NCBI GenBank assembly: GCA_963721385.1
Contig: CAVRJB010000005.1
Coordinates: 124,001-188,000 of the forward strand
DNA from: DAOMFB01 sp963721385
GTDB taxonomy: Bacteria > Acidobacteriota > Thermoanaerobaculia > UBA5066
Length of the DNA: 64,000 nt
Direction: 5' to 3'
Shown piece after piece: positions 1 through 7,845 of the stretch. A model generated the notes under the pieces. That model was not told the origin of the DNA. It made no database searches and saw only the letters and a program-made list of their open reading frames with translations. The first letter of the stretch is position 1. The number at the start of each line of letters is the position of its first letter. Made by a program: the position numbers and the translations under genes.

Positions 1-378
1 GCCCATCTCGTCGGCCACCTTCCAGGCCTTCTCGGTCTGCACCTGAACGCCGGCGACGGCGTCCACGACGAGGATGACCGCGTCTGCGGCGCGCATCCCG
101 CAGATCATTTCGGAGACGAAGATGCCGTAGCCCGGCGTGTCGATGAGGTTGACCTTCCGCTTCTTCCATTCGAGGGAGGCCACGGCGAGGCCGATCGAGA
201 TCTTCCGTTCGATTTCCTCGGGATCGAAGTCGGTCGGCGCCGTGCCGTCTTCCACGCGGCCAAAGCGCGGCGTGGCGCCTGCCTCGTGGAGGAGGGCGGA
301 GACGAGGGTGGTCTTGCCGACGCCGTTGTGTCCGACGAGGGCGACGTTGTGAATCGCGGATGCGGGGAAAACTTTCAT
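1..378 (-). CDS. Elongation factor G-like translational GTPase, N-terminal 126 residues (runs off window)
   Basis: The reading frame starts at ATG 378 and leaves the window still open, so only the start of the G domain is visible. A P-loop GHNGVGKTTL lies near residue 15 and the G3 motif reads DTPGY near residue 72. Canonical EF-G normally reads AHIDAGKT and DTPGH at these places. The HNGVGKT/DTPGY combination is typical of the EF-G paralogue group (EF-G-like/EF-G2), so this is probably not the main housekeeping fusA. It should bind and hydrolyse GTP on the ribosome; its precise role is unknown. A TATAAT hexamer on the minus strand (425-420) about 42 bases upstream is its probable -10. It is divergent from the kinase gene. 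Confidence 0.85.
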   Translation of the reverse strand, partial: MKVFPASAIHNVALVGHNGVGKTTLVSALLHEAGATPRFGRVEDGTAPTDFDPEEIERKISIGLAVASLEWKKRKVNLIDTPGYGIFVSEMICGMRAADAVILVVDAVAGVQVQTEKAWKVADEMG

Positions 379-419
379 GTTGTGTCGAATCCTCTCGCGC
401 GCCTGAGGGGCGAGGGGCG

Positions 420-481
420 ATTATAGGAAGACCCGCGGCGTCCGGAGAGCCGAAAAGACGCCGAAAAACGGCTGATAGAAT
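420..481. promoter_or_regulatory. Divergent promoter region for EF-G-like gene (minus) and kinase (plus)
   Basis: The minus strand reads TATAAT at 425-420, giving a transcript start near 413 for the EF-G-like gene. The plus strand reads TAGAAT at 476-481, giving a start near 488 for the kinase and a leader of about 53 bases. No good -35 hexamer is seen for either, so the calls rest on the -10 elements alone. Confidence 0.45.
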
Positions 482-540
482 TCGGAGGCGGAGGGAATCG
501 GATCACGGTTCCCGGACGTTTCGCGTCCGGGGGAGGGTTT

Positions 541-3090
541 CTGCCGACCGAAGCGGGGTCGTCCTTCACGGGTCTGCCGAAACGATTCGGCCGCTACGAG
601 GTCGTCCGCGAGCTGGGCAAGGGCGCGATGGGCGTCGTTTACCTCGGGAAGGACCCGGTCATCGGCCGCCTCGTTGCGCTGAAGACCATCCGCGCGGCGG
701 CCGAGGACGACATCGAGCGGCGAGAGTTCAGCGAGCGATTCCTCCGGGAGGCCCAGGCCGCCGGCACCCTCTCCCACCCGAACATCGTCACCGTCCATGA
801 CGTGGGGGAGGAGGACGAGACGTCCTTCATCGCCATGGAGTACGTCGAGGGGAAGAACCTCAAGCAGCTGATCCGGGAGAAGGAGCCGCTCTCGTGGGAC
901 CGGATCTCGGAGATCATCGCCCACGTCGCCGACGCCCTCGACTACGCGCATCGCCGCGGCATCGTTCACCGCGACGTGAAGCCCGCGAACATCATCATCA
1001 CCCCCGACGGCGCGGTGAAGATCACCGACTTCGGCATCGCGAAGATCGAGACCTCGAGCTTGACGGAGACCGGACAGTTTCTCGGGACGCCGAACTACAT
1101 GTCGCCGGAGCAGGTCACGGGCGAGGCGGTGGACGGCCGGAGCGACCTCTTCTCGCTCGGCGTCGTCCTCTACGAGCTCCTGACGAAGAAGAAGCCGTTT
1201 CTCGGCGACAACGTCACCTCGATCTCCTACAAGATCGTCCACGAGGACTACCTGCGGCTCCAGGCCGTCGACGCATCGATCCCGGCCGAGTTCAACTCGA
1301 TCCTCCTCCAGGCGCTCGCCAAGGACCCTGCAGCGCGCTACCAACGCGGGTCGGACTTCGCGCGAGCCCTCTCCGAGTACAAGGCGCGGCAGGCCGAGTA
1401 CGAGATGATCCGCGGCCTCGGGGAGATGGTCGCGCAGGCCGAGCGCCTGGGCCCCGTGGCGCCGGTGGAGGCGCCGCCTTCCGCGTCGCCAGGGCCCGAG
1501 GGGCCCGCGAAGCCTCCGGGACCGGCCGCGGGGGCGGGGCCGCCGGCGCTCGCGTCGCTGACGCGGCAGCAGCGCGACGACCTGAACCCGCAGCTCGCGG
1601 TCTCGGCGCCGAAGGCCGACCTCGACTCGTCCATCCCGGACTGGAGTCTCGACACGGACGCCATGAAAAAGCCGGTCCTTCGCGAGACGGTGCCTTCCTC
1701 GCCTGGAACGCTGATCTCCGATCCCGGCGTCTCGAAGGGCGAGTCCGCTCCCGCCGCCGCGCCCGCGGTCCCCGTCACCCCTTCGGCGTACGCGCAGGCC
1801 GACTTCAAGCCGGACGAAAAGACGCCTCCGCGCCCCCTCGCGGCGGTCCGGGCGGAGCCTCCCGCGACGCTGCGCCCCGTTCCGGCGCTCGATGTCAGCG
1901 GCCCGGTCCGTCCTGCCGAAGTTTCCGGCCCGATCCGCCGGCCCGCTCCCGCGCCGAAGCCCGAAGGGGCGCCGCCAGGTCCGAGACCGCCCGCGCTGCC
2001 GCCCGAGGCGACGGGCCCGGTCCCGCGCGTCGCCGCGCCTCCGCCCGCCTCGCCGTCCGCCCGGGCGGCGCCGCGTCCCGCCGCGCCGGCCCCTCCGAGG
2101 GAGAGGACGGCACCTTTCCGCGTCGAGGCTCCGCCCGCCGCGCCGGCAGAGCCCGAGGCGAAGGACCCCCTTGCCGTCGTCCTGCGGCGCGACGTGAACC
2201 GGCGCTGGGTCCTGATCATCCTGAGCGCCGCCGTCGGCATGGCGGCGCTCGTCGCCGGACTGATGTGGCAGCGAAGCCGGGCGATCGCGCCGTCGAAGTA
2301 CCCGCCGGAGGCCGCCGCCTTCGAGGAGACGGTGGCGGCGAGCCGCCGCCTTCTCGACGACGGAAACCGTTTCTTGGCGGAGGGGAAGCTGAACGAGGCC
2401 CGGAGTTCGTTCGCCGAGCTCGTCCGGCGCGCGCCGGATTCGGCGCCGGCGCGCGACGCCCTTCGCAGGACCGAGCAGCTGATCGCCAAGAAGGCCGAGC
2501 TCGACCGCCGGAACGAGCAGGTCGCCCGGCGCCTCGAGGCCGCCCGCGCGGCGCGGGACGCCTCGCAATGGCCGAGGGCCGCGGCCGAAGCCGGGGCCGC
2601 GCTCGCCCTCGAGCCCGACAACGCGGAGGCGAAGGGCCTCGAGGCGCTCGCGCTCGAGTCGATCCGCAAGCTTCCGAAAGCGGCGAGGGTCCGGGCCGAA
2701 GCCGAGTTGCGGACGCTGAAGGCTGCGGCGCATGCGCCGCAGCCGGCCGCGGCGGCGGCACCGGCGGCAGCCGGGGCCGGGCCGGCAGCCGAGCTGCCGC
2801 TCTTCGTGTCGTTCCGGAGCCCCGTGCCTCAGGGCTGGCTCTTCGTCCGCTTCGGCGACCGCGAGGTCTTCCGCCGGGCCTTCGACTTCGGCCCCAGGTC
2901 GGGCGGCGGGCTCGTCGAGGGGAGCGCCGACCTCCCGCCGGGGAGCGGCGAACTCCGGGTCTGGGTGATCGCCGCGGACGGCTCGGTGCGTGACTACGCG
3001 ACCCGCAAGCTGGATCGGTCTGGAGACGAGCGGCGGACCCTCGTCGTGGAGCTCGACGCGGCCCGCAAGCTTTCGCTGGCCGTGAAGTGA
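541..3090 (+). CDS. Membrane-anchored Ser/Thr protein kinase (Hanks type) with TPR-like extracytoplasmic part
   Basis: A Hanks-type kinase domain spans about residues 17-280: glycine loop GKGAMGVVYLG, catalytic-lysine segment VALKTI, HRDVKPANI, DFG, and SPEQ in place of APE. A Pro/Ala-rich linker (about 300-540) leads to one transmembrane helix near 555-577. An alpha-helical TPR-like segment and a C-terminal beta-rich domain follow. There are no PASTA repeats. The start is odd. The first ATG (628) lies inside the glycine loop, and no in-frame ATG, GTG or TTG exists between it and the stop at 424. I place the start at CTG 541, behind a GGGAGGG at 531-537, which leaves the kinase fold intact. 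The stop overlaps the next start as GTGA. Substrates are unknown. Confidence 0.85.
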   Translation: MPTEAGSSFTGLPKRFGRYEVVRELGKGAMGVVYLGKDPVIGRLVALKTIRAAAEDDIERREFSERFLREAQAAGTLSHPNIVTVHDVGEEDETSFIAMEYVEGKNLKQLIREKEPLSWDRISEIIAHVADALDYAHRRGIVHRDVKPANIIITPDGAVKITDFGIAKIETSSLTETGQFLGTPNYMSPEQVTGEAVDGRSDLFSLGVVLYELLTKKKPFLGDNVTSISYKIVHEDYLRLQAVDASIPAEFNSILLQALAKDPAARYQRGSDFARALSEYKARQAEYEMIRGLGEMVAQAERLGPVAPVEAPPSASPGPEGPAKPPGPAAGAGPPALASLTRQQRDDLNPQLAVSAPKADLDSSIPDWSLDTDAMKKPVLRETVPSSPGTLISDPGVSKGESAPAAAPAVPVTPSAYAQADFKPDEKTPPRPLAAVRAEPPATLRPVPALDVSGPVRPAEVSGPIRRPAPAPKPEGAPPGPRPPALPPEATGPVPRVAAPPPASPSARAAPRPAAPAPPRERTAPFRVEAPPAAPAEPEAKDPLAVVLRRDVNRRWVLIILSAAVGMAALVAGLMWQRSRAIAPSKYPPEAAAFEETVAASRRLLDDGNRFLAEGKLNEARSSFAELVRRAPDSAPARDALRRTEQLIAKKAELDRRNEQVARRLEAARAARDASQWPRAAAEAGAALALEPDNAEAKGLEALALESIRKLPKAARVRAEAELRTLKAAAHAPQPAAAAAPAAAGAGPAAELPLFVSFRSPVPQGWLFVRFGDREVFRRAFDFGPRSGGGLVEGSADLPPGSGELRVWVIAADGSVRDYATRKLDRSGDERRTLVVELDAARKLSLAVK

Positions 3091-4856
3091 GTCCGGGAAT
3101 CCGGCCGCGGCTCGCCACGCTTCTGCTTCTCGTCGCGGCCGTACCGGCGTCCTCCGCCGGACCCGCCGGCGTCCCGGCGGAGCCGTTCGGCCCCTCGCCG
3201 ACCGTCCGCTCGCGGAGGGGCGTCGTCTCGTCCACGGAGGGGCACGCATCGCGCGCGGGCGCCGGCATCCTCGCGGACGGCGGCAATGCCGTGGATGCCG
3301 CCATCGCAACCGCGCTGGCGCTGGCCGTGACCTATCCCGAGGCGGGAAACGTCGCGGGGGGCGGATTCGCCGTCGTCCGGACCGCCGATGGACGCTTCTA
3401 CGCGCTCGATTTCCGCGAGACGGCGCCGGCGGCCGCGTGGCCGGGCGCATTCCTCGGGCCCGACGGCAGCCCGCGCCCCTCGGCCTCCCTCGAGGGAGGG
3501 CTTTCGGTTGCGACGCCCGGGACGCCGCGCGGCCTCGAGGCGCTGCACCGGAAGCTCGGGAGGCTGCCGTGGCGCCGGGTCGTCGAGCCGGCGATCCGGC
3601 TCGCGCGCGACGGCTTTCCCGTTCCGGCCACGCTTCACGCGGACCTCCTCCAGAACGCGAACCGGATGAAAGCGACCCCGCCGACGGCAACCGTCTTCTT
3701 CCCGGACGGCGCCCCGCTCGCGACGGGAACGATCCTCCGCCAGCCGGAGCTCGCCGCGACGCTCGAGGCGATCGCGGAGCGGGGCGCGGATGGTTTCCAT
3801 CGGGGGCCCGTGGCGCGGAAGGTGGTCGAGTATGTCCGGGCGAACGGCGGCCTCCTGACGGAAGAGGATCTGGCTTCCTACGAGCCCGTCTGGCGCGCAC
3901 CGTTCGTCGTCGACTACGGCCGCTGGCGGATCGTCACGATGCCGCCGCCGTCGGCCGGGGGAGTCCTCTTCCTCTCGATCCTCGGACAGATCGCCGCCGC
4001 GCCCCGCGACGTCACCGCGATGGCCCCCGACGCGCGGATCCATTTCGTGGCCGAGGCCGAGCGTCGCGCCTACGCCGACCGGAACGAGTTCCTGGGCGAC
4101 CCCGACTGCGTGGCGGCGCCGCTCGCGCGGCTTCTCGCCCCCGCGCGGCTCGCGGCGCTCGGGGCGTCCATCGACCTCGAGAAGGCGACGCCGTCCTCGT
4201 CGATCCGCGCGGGCGCCGTCCCGGACGGAGGCCCGAGCACCACGCACCTCTCGGTCGCGACCGCGGAAGGCGAGGCCGTCTCGCTCACGACGACGCTGAA
4301 CGAGACGTTCGGAAACGGCGAGACCATCCCCGGGGTGGGCGTCCTCCTCAACAACGAGATGGACGACTTCGCGGTCGCCCCGGGCCGGCCCAACCTCTTC
4401 GGCCTCGTGCAGAGCGCGGCGAACGGCGTCCGCCCCGGCGCGCGGCCCGTCTCGTCGATGATGCCCACGATCGTGCTCGAGGACGGCCGGCCCCGTTTCG
4501 TCCTCGGCGCGCCGGGAGGCTCGACGATTCCCACTTCCGTCCTGCAGGTCTTCCTCAACGCCGGGCCCCTCGGCCTTCCGCTCGAGGCCGCGGTCGCGGC
4601 CGCGCGGTTCCACCACCAGCACCTTCCCGACCAGATCGAGGTCGAGTACGGCGTCTTCCCCGAGAAGCTCCTCGCGGCTCTTCGGGCCCGCGGGCACACC
4701 GTCCGGGAACGGGAGCTGACGAAGACCTGGGGCCGCCTCGGCGCGGTCAACGCGGCCGGCTTCGAGGCGGACGGGACGGTCGTCGGCGTTGCCGACCCGC
4801 GGCGGAGCGGCCGGCCGGCCTCGGTCGAGGAGGCCCTGGCGGACCGGAAGCCCTGA
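3087..4856 (+). CDS. ggt: Gamma-glutamyltransferase / glutathione hydrolase precursor
   Basis: The 589-residue proenzyme starts with a hydrophobic Sec signal peptide (RLATLLLLVAAVPASSA), so it acts in the periplasm. It removes or transfers the gamma-glutamyl group of glutathione and related amides. The proenzyme self-cleaves before a Thr; here the motif is GPSTTHLSVA near residue 383, matching the TTHYSVVD region of the E. coli enzyme. A GAPGGSTIPTSV loop corresponds to the glycine-rich substrate/oxyanion loop. Length is normal for the family. GTG 3087 overlaps the kinase stop by 4 bases, so the two are translated together. Why a signalling kinase is coupled to a GGT is not evident. Confidence 0.93.
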   Translation: MSPGIRPRLATLLLLVAAVPASSAGPAGVPAEPFGPSPTVRSRRGVVSSTEGHASRAGAGILADGGNAVDAAIATALALAVTYPEAGNVAGGGFAVVRTADGRFYALDFRETAPAAAWPGAFLGPDGSPRPSASLEGGLSVATPGTPRGLEALHRKLGRLPWRRVVEPAIRLARDGFPVPATLHADLLQNANRMKATPPTATVFFPDGAPLATGTILRQPELAATLEAIAERGADGFHRGPVARKVVEYVRANGGLLTEEDLASYEPVWRAPFVVDYGRWRIVTMPPPSAGGVLFLSILGQIAAAPRDVTAMAPDARIHFVAEAERRAYADRNEFLGDPDCVAAPLARLLAPARLAALGASIDLEKATPSSSIRAGAVPDGGPSTTHLSVATAEGEAVSLTTTLNETFGNGETIPGVGVLLNNEMDDFAVAPGRPNLFGLVQSAANGVRPGARPVSSMMPTIVLEDGRPRFVLGAPGGSTIPTSVLQVFLNAGPLGLPLEAAVAAARFHHQHLPDQIEVEYGVFPEKLLAALRARGHTVRERELTKTWGRLGAVNAAGFEADGTVVGVADPRRSGRPASVEEALADRKP

Positions 4857-4882
4857 ATTTGGCGCCGAACCCTCGCGGATGG

Positions 4883-4888
4883 TATCTT
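4883..4888 (+). promoter_or_regulatory. Probable -10 element of tRNA-Pro
   Basis: TATCTT lies 19 bases before the first tRNA base, so transcription would begin about 12 bases upstream of the mature 5' end. No convincing -35 is seen. Confidence 0.35.
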
Positions 4889-4907
4889 CCGCCTCCGCGT
4901 TTTCGGT

Positions 4908-4984
<77 letters not shown>

Positions 4985-5049
4985 TCTTTCCTTCCTTCCG
5001 CGGCGGCCCGGCGTCCGTGGCGTCCGCGGCGATCGCGACGGGAGCTTGG

Positions 5050-5724
5050 ATGTCGAAAGAGGTCCGGACGGGGCGGCGGTCCGAGCCGAGGCAGCCGTCG
5101 CCGCACGTGGCGAGGAAGCGGAAGCTGAAGCGCCACCTCATCCTCGAAAGCGCGGTCAAGGCCTTCGCCGTCCGCGGCTTCTATGGCACCTCGATGGACG
5201 ACATCGCCGAGGAGCTGCATCTGACGCGGGGGAGCCTCTACTACTACTTCCGCGACAAGGAAGAGATCCTGGCGCTCTGCCATCTCTCGGCCCTCGAGGC
5301 CGTCCTCGAGGCGGCGGAGAGGGTCCGGGGAGCGGGCCTCCCTCCCGACGAGACGCTCCGGCGGCTCGTCGTCGAGCATGTCCGAATCCAGGTCGACAAG
5401 TTCCACGGGACGGCTCTCGCGCTGGAGTTCGACGCCCTCGAGCCCAAGGCGCGCGCCGTGGTCGTCGCCGCGCGCGACCGCTACGAGCGCGCGCTCCGGG
5501 AGATTCTCGCGGCCGGGATCGCCGCCGGGCTCTTCCGGCCCGTCGACCCGAAGCTGACTGCGTTCGCGATCTTCGGTGCGATCAACTGGATCGGCCGCTG
5601 GTACCGCGCTTCCGGAACGTCGTCCCCGGACGAGATCGGCGCGCAGTTCGCCGAGGTCTTTCTGGAGGGGCTCCGGGCGCAGCCCGGAGCGGCGCCGCGC
5701 GAAGCGGGCTCCACGCCGCGCTGA
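5050..5724 (+). CDS. TetR/AcrR family transcriptional regulator
   Basis: A 224-residue protein with an N-terminal TetR helix-turn-helix (about residues 24-70): SAVKAFAVRGFYGTSMDDIA, then LTRGSLYYYFRDKEE, the classic recognition-helix region. The C-terminal all-helical ligand/dimer domain is of TetR_C type and suggests an acyl-type or hydrophobic ligand, which is inference only. I chose ATG 5050 because GGGAG (5040-5044) sits 5 bases upstream; an in-frame GTG at 5017 has no ribosome-binding site. It follows tRNA-Pro by 65 bases and converges on the anti-sigma gene with the stops back to back (TGATCA at 5722-5727). No adjacent target operon is obvious. Confidence 0.9.
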   Translation: MSKEVRTGRRSEPRQPSPHVARKRKLKRHLILESAVKAFAVRGFYGTSMDDIAEELHLTRGSLYYYFRDKEEILALCHLSALEAVLEAAERVRGAGLPPDETLRRLVVEHVRIQVDKFHGTALALEFDALEPKARAVVVAARDRYERALREILAAGIAAGLFRPVDPKLTAFAIFGAINWIGRWYRASGTSSPDEIGAQFAEVFLEGLRAQPGAAPREAGSTPR

Positions 5725-6561
5725 TCAGGGCGCCTTGTCGGAGACGTCGAGGATCCCGACGAGGCGTCCGGCGTCGTCGCCCCCCCCGGTGGTCGACAGG
5801 AGGACAGCGGTGCGTCCCGCCGGGGGGAGGCCGATTGGCAGCCGGAGCGCCAGATCGCCCTCGTCGGATGGACCCGCGCGCTGGGGACCGCTCGCCCAGG
5901 TGAGCCGTCCGCCGTCGCGAAGCGTCACCTCGAAGTTCCGTGCCGCAACGGGGAGGAGCTGCCGCGAGAAGACGAGGAGGAGCGGTGTCCCGATCGGCCG
6001 CGCCACCCGGTAGACGGGCGCTCCCACCTCGCGGGGCACCGTGACGAGGACGGTCTGGGTGACGGGGACGACGCCGGCCTGCGCGGCGGGAGGCGGCACG
6101 ACCGACGCCAGCTCGCGCGCGCGGAGCTGCGCCTTTTCGAGGTCGCTTTTCAGGCGCAGGGCGGACGCGAGCGCGGCGAGAAACAGCATCGCGAGGAAGG
6201 CGAAGGCCACCGTCAGCCCCGTCCGTCCCGGAGACGACTTCCGGCCGCCCGAGCGGACGGAGGGCGCGCCGCGCCGGAGCGCCCGATTCCCGGCGAGCTG
6301 AAGCTTGAAGCGAGTGGTCGTGTCGACCCGCTCCCGGTAGTAGGGCGTCTCGAGAAGCGATTCCTCGAAGCGCCGCTTGTCGGTCGCCCCGAGCCGCCCG
6401 AGGACGTAGTCCGAAACGAGGTCGTCTTCGGCCTCCTCCACCCGGTCGAGCAGTGCGTCGTCCGAGAAGTACGCTTCCTCGAACCGGGCTCGCTTCCCGT
6501 CCGGCAGCCGGCGGAGCAGGTAGTCGCGGATCTCGTCAGGGGAAGGCTTCGCCGCGCTCAC
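5725..6561 (-). CDS. Probable membrane-bound anti-sigma factor (no zinc-binding motif)
   Basis: The 278-residue protein is the downstream partner of a sigma factor, with a GTGA start/stop overlap (GTG at 6561-6559). Residues 1-90 are acidic and helical with a repeated pattern (LPDGKRARFEEAYF, then LGATDKRRFEESLL), like cytoplasmic anti-sigma domains. There is no HxxxCxxC zinc motif. A single transmembrane helix lies near residues 114-136. The periplasmic part is beta-rich, of unknown ligand. The function is inferred from position and topology; I cannot identify a named family. It probably holds the sigma factor at the membrane until a periplasmic signal releases it. Confidence 0.6.
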   Translation of the reverse strand: MSAAKPSPDEIRDYLLRRLPDGKRARFEEAYFSDDALLDRVEEAEDDLVSDYVLGRLGATDKRRFEESLLETPYYRERVDTTTRFKLQLAGNRALRRGAPSVRSGGRKSSPGRTGLTVAFAFLAMLFLAALASALRLKSDLEKAQLRARELASVVPPPAAQAGVVPVTQTVLVTVPREVGAPVYRVARPIGTPLLLVFSRQLLPVAARNFEVTLRDGGRLTWASGPQRAGPSDEGDLALRLPIGLPPAGRTAVLLSTTGGGDDAGRLVGILDVSDKAP

Positions 6562-7112
6562 GACGGCTCCCCGTCCCCGGCGCCCCGTCCGGTCCCCGGG
6601 CGCTCCGGCGTCATCCGCTTCTTCAGCTCGCGCTTCGCGCGGTAGACCCGCATGTCGACGGCGTCGGTCGAGATCCCTTCCTCTCGTGCGATCGTCCGCG
6701 ACGGGACCTCCTCGACGAAACGGCGGACCAGAAGCGACCGCATCCGTTCCGGTAGGAGATCGAGCGCCCGGCGGAACCGGAGGGCCCGGCTCGAGACGAT
6801 GGCGTCGTTCAACGGGTTCGTGTCGCCCGCGAGCTGGACGGCGCCGGTGATGCCGTCGTGCGTCGAGGCCTTCTGGACGCGGCGGCAGTACTCCAGAAAG
6901 ACGTTTTTCGCGACGCCGAGCGCGTAGGCTTCGGCGGAATCGAGGAGCTCGCCCCGGCTCATCCGCTGGAAGACTCGAAGGAGCGTTTCCTGTGCGAGGT
7001 CGCGGGCGTCGTCCTCGGTCCGGACGCCGCGGGAAAGGAAGAACCGTCGGAGCTTCTCCGGCAGGCGTCCGAAATCCTCTCGGGACGGATCGTTCCAGTG
7101 CGTCGTCGGCAT
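6558..7112 (-). CDS. Sigma-70 family (ECF-like) RNA polymerase sigma factor
   Basis: The 184-residue protein has sigma region 2 (DLAQETLLRVFQRM, around residue 40) and a region 4 helix-turn-helix (RTIAREEGISTDAVDMRVYR, around residues 145-170), with no sigma 3 domain. That is the ECF layout. ATG 7112 is chosen because an AGGA lies about 10 bases upstream; a GTG at 7169 would add 19 residues. The downstream gene overlaps its stop by 4 bases and encodes the likely anti-sigma factor. Its regulon is unknown, and I cannot point to a self-recognised promoter with confidence. Confidence 0.85.
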   Translation of the reverse strand: MPTTHWNDPSREDFGRLPEKLRRFFLSRGVRTEDDARDLAQETLLRVFQRMSRGELLDSAEAYALGVAKNVFLEYCRRVQKASTHDGITGAVQLAGDTNPLNDAIVSSRALRFRRALDLLPERMRSLLVRRFVEEVPSRTIAREEGISTDAVDMRVYRAKRELKKRMTPERPGTGRGAGDGEPS

Positions 7113-7295
7113 CAGTGCGGTCCTGAAAGGAACCGCGCCGATCTTACGCTGCCCGCCGTCCAGGGCCACCCGGGAGCTCCGGCGCCTTATGAAAATAGGT
7201 ATAAGCGACTCTTTTCCATATGAAATCAGGAGATGTCCCTTCCTGGGTGCCTGAGTAGTGCCCGGCCGGTGAAAAATCTTTCAGAAAGGAGAGGC

Positions 7296-7347
7296 TTGAC
7301 TCTCGGGGGCAGATGAATGATTATTCTTTGCCTTGAATACTCATTCT
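7296..7347 (+). promoter_or_regulatory. arg operon promoter with two ARG-box-like operators
   Basis: TTGACT (7296-7301) is followed after 17 bases by GATTAT (7319-7324), a plausible -35/-10 pair. Two copies of the ARG-box pattern TGAAT-N4-ATTC lie at 7314-7326 (TGAATGATTATTC) and 7334-7346 (TGAATACTCATTC). They are exactly 20 bases apart, on the same helix face. The E. coli ArgR consensus is TNTGAATWWWWATTCANW in pairs about one helix repeat apart. Box 1 covers the -10 and box 2 covers the argR start codon. Hexameric ArgR with arginine should therefore repress the whole operon, including argR. Confidence 0.75.
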
Positions 7348-7845
7348 GGCGCCTCCGCGCTCCGCCGCCGCGACGAAATCCTGAAGGTGATCCGCGAAAC
7401 GCCGGTCCACTCTCAGGAGGAACTGCAGCAGCGACTGCGCGACCGGGGGTTCCTCGTGGCGCAGCCGACGCTCTCGCGCGACCTGCGCGATCTGGGGCTC
7501 GCGAAGAGCGCGGGCGGGTACGTGGCGCCGGAGCCGGGCGGGGCCTTCGTCCCGCCCGACGCGGCCGCGCGGGAGCAGAAGGAAGAGCGGATGGAGCGGG
7601 CGCTCCGCGAGTTCGCGGTCGGGGTCGCGGCGGCAGGGACGCTCGTCGTCGTGAAGACGCCGCTCGCCGCGGCGCACACGCTCTGCCGTTCGATCGACGA
7701 GGCGGAGCTCCCCGAGTCCGTCGGGACGATCGCCGGCGACGACACGATCTTCCTTGCGACCCGTGACGCGGAAGCGGCCGGCCGGCTCGCGCGGCGGTTC
7801 TCCGCGGTCCTGGAGGGGCCCAGGGGCCGGAGGCCGCGAGCGTGA
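7333..7845 (+). CDS. argR: Arginine repressor ArgR
   Basis: The 170-residue protein carries an N-terminal winged helix (RRDEILKVIRETPVHSQEEL, then LVAQPTLSRDLRDLGL). Its C-terminal hexamerisation/arginine domain contains the diagnostic GTIAGDDT motif, whose acidic pair contacts arginine. The only in-frame start after the stop at 7318 is TTG 7333. It lies inside the second ARG box and only about 2 bases from the predicted transcript start, so translation may be leaderless; no Shine-Dalgarno is present. It heads the argRCBDGHJ operon, an autoregulated arrangement. The stop overlaps argC as GTGA. Confidence 0.93.
   Translation: MNTHSGASALRRRDEILKVIRETPVHSQEELQQRLRDRGFLVAQPTLSRDLRDLGLAKSAGGYVAPEPGGAFVPPDAAAREQKEERMERALREFAVGVAAAGTLVVVKTPLAAAHTLCRSIDEAELPESVGTIAGDDTIFLATRDAEAAGRLARRFSAVLEGPRGRRPRA

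Noticed and set aside
421..3900. Minus-strand open frame of 1159 codons across the kinase and ggt
   Set aside because: Arg/Pro/Gly-rich composition is that of a shadow frame in high-G+C DNA; the plus strand carries clear kinase and GGT domains.
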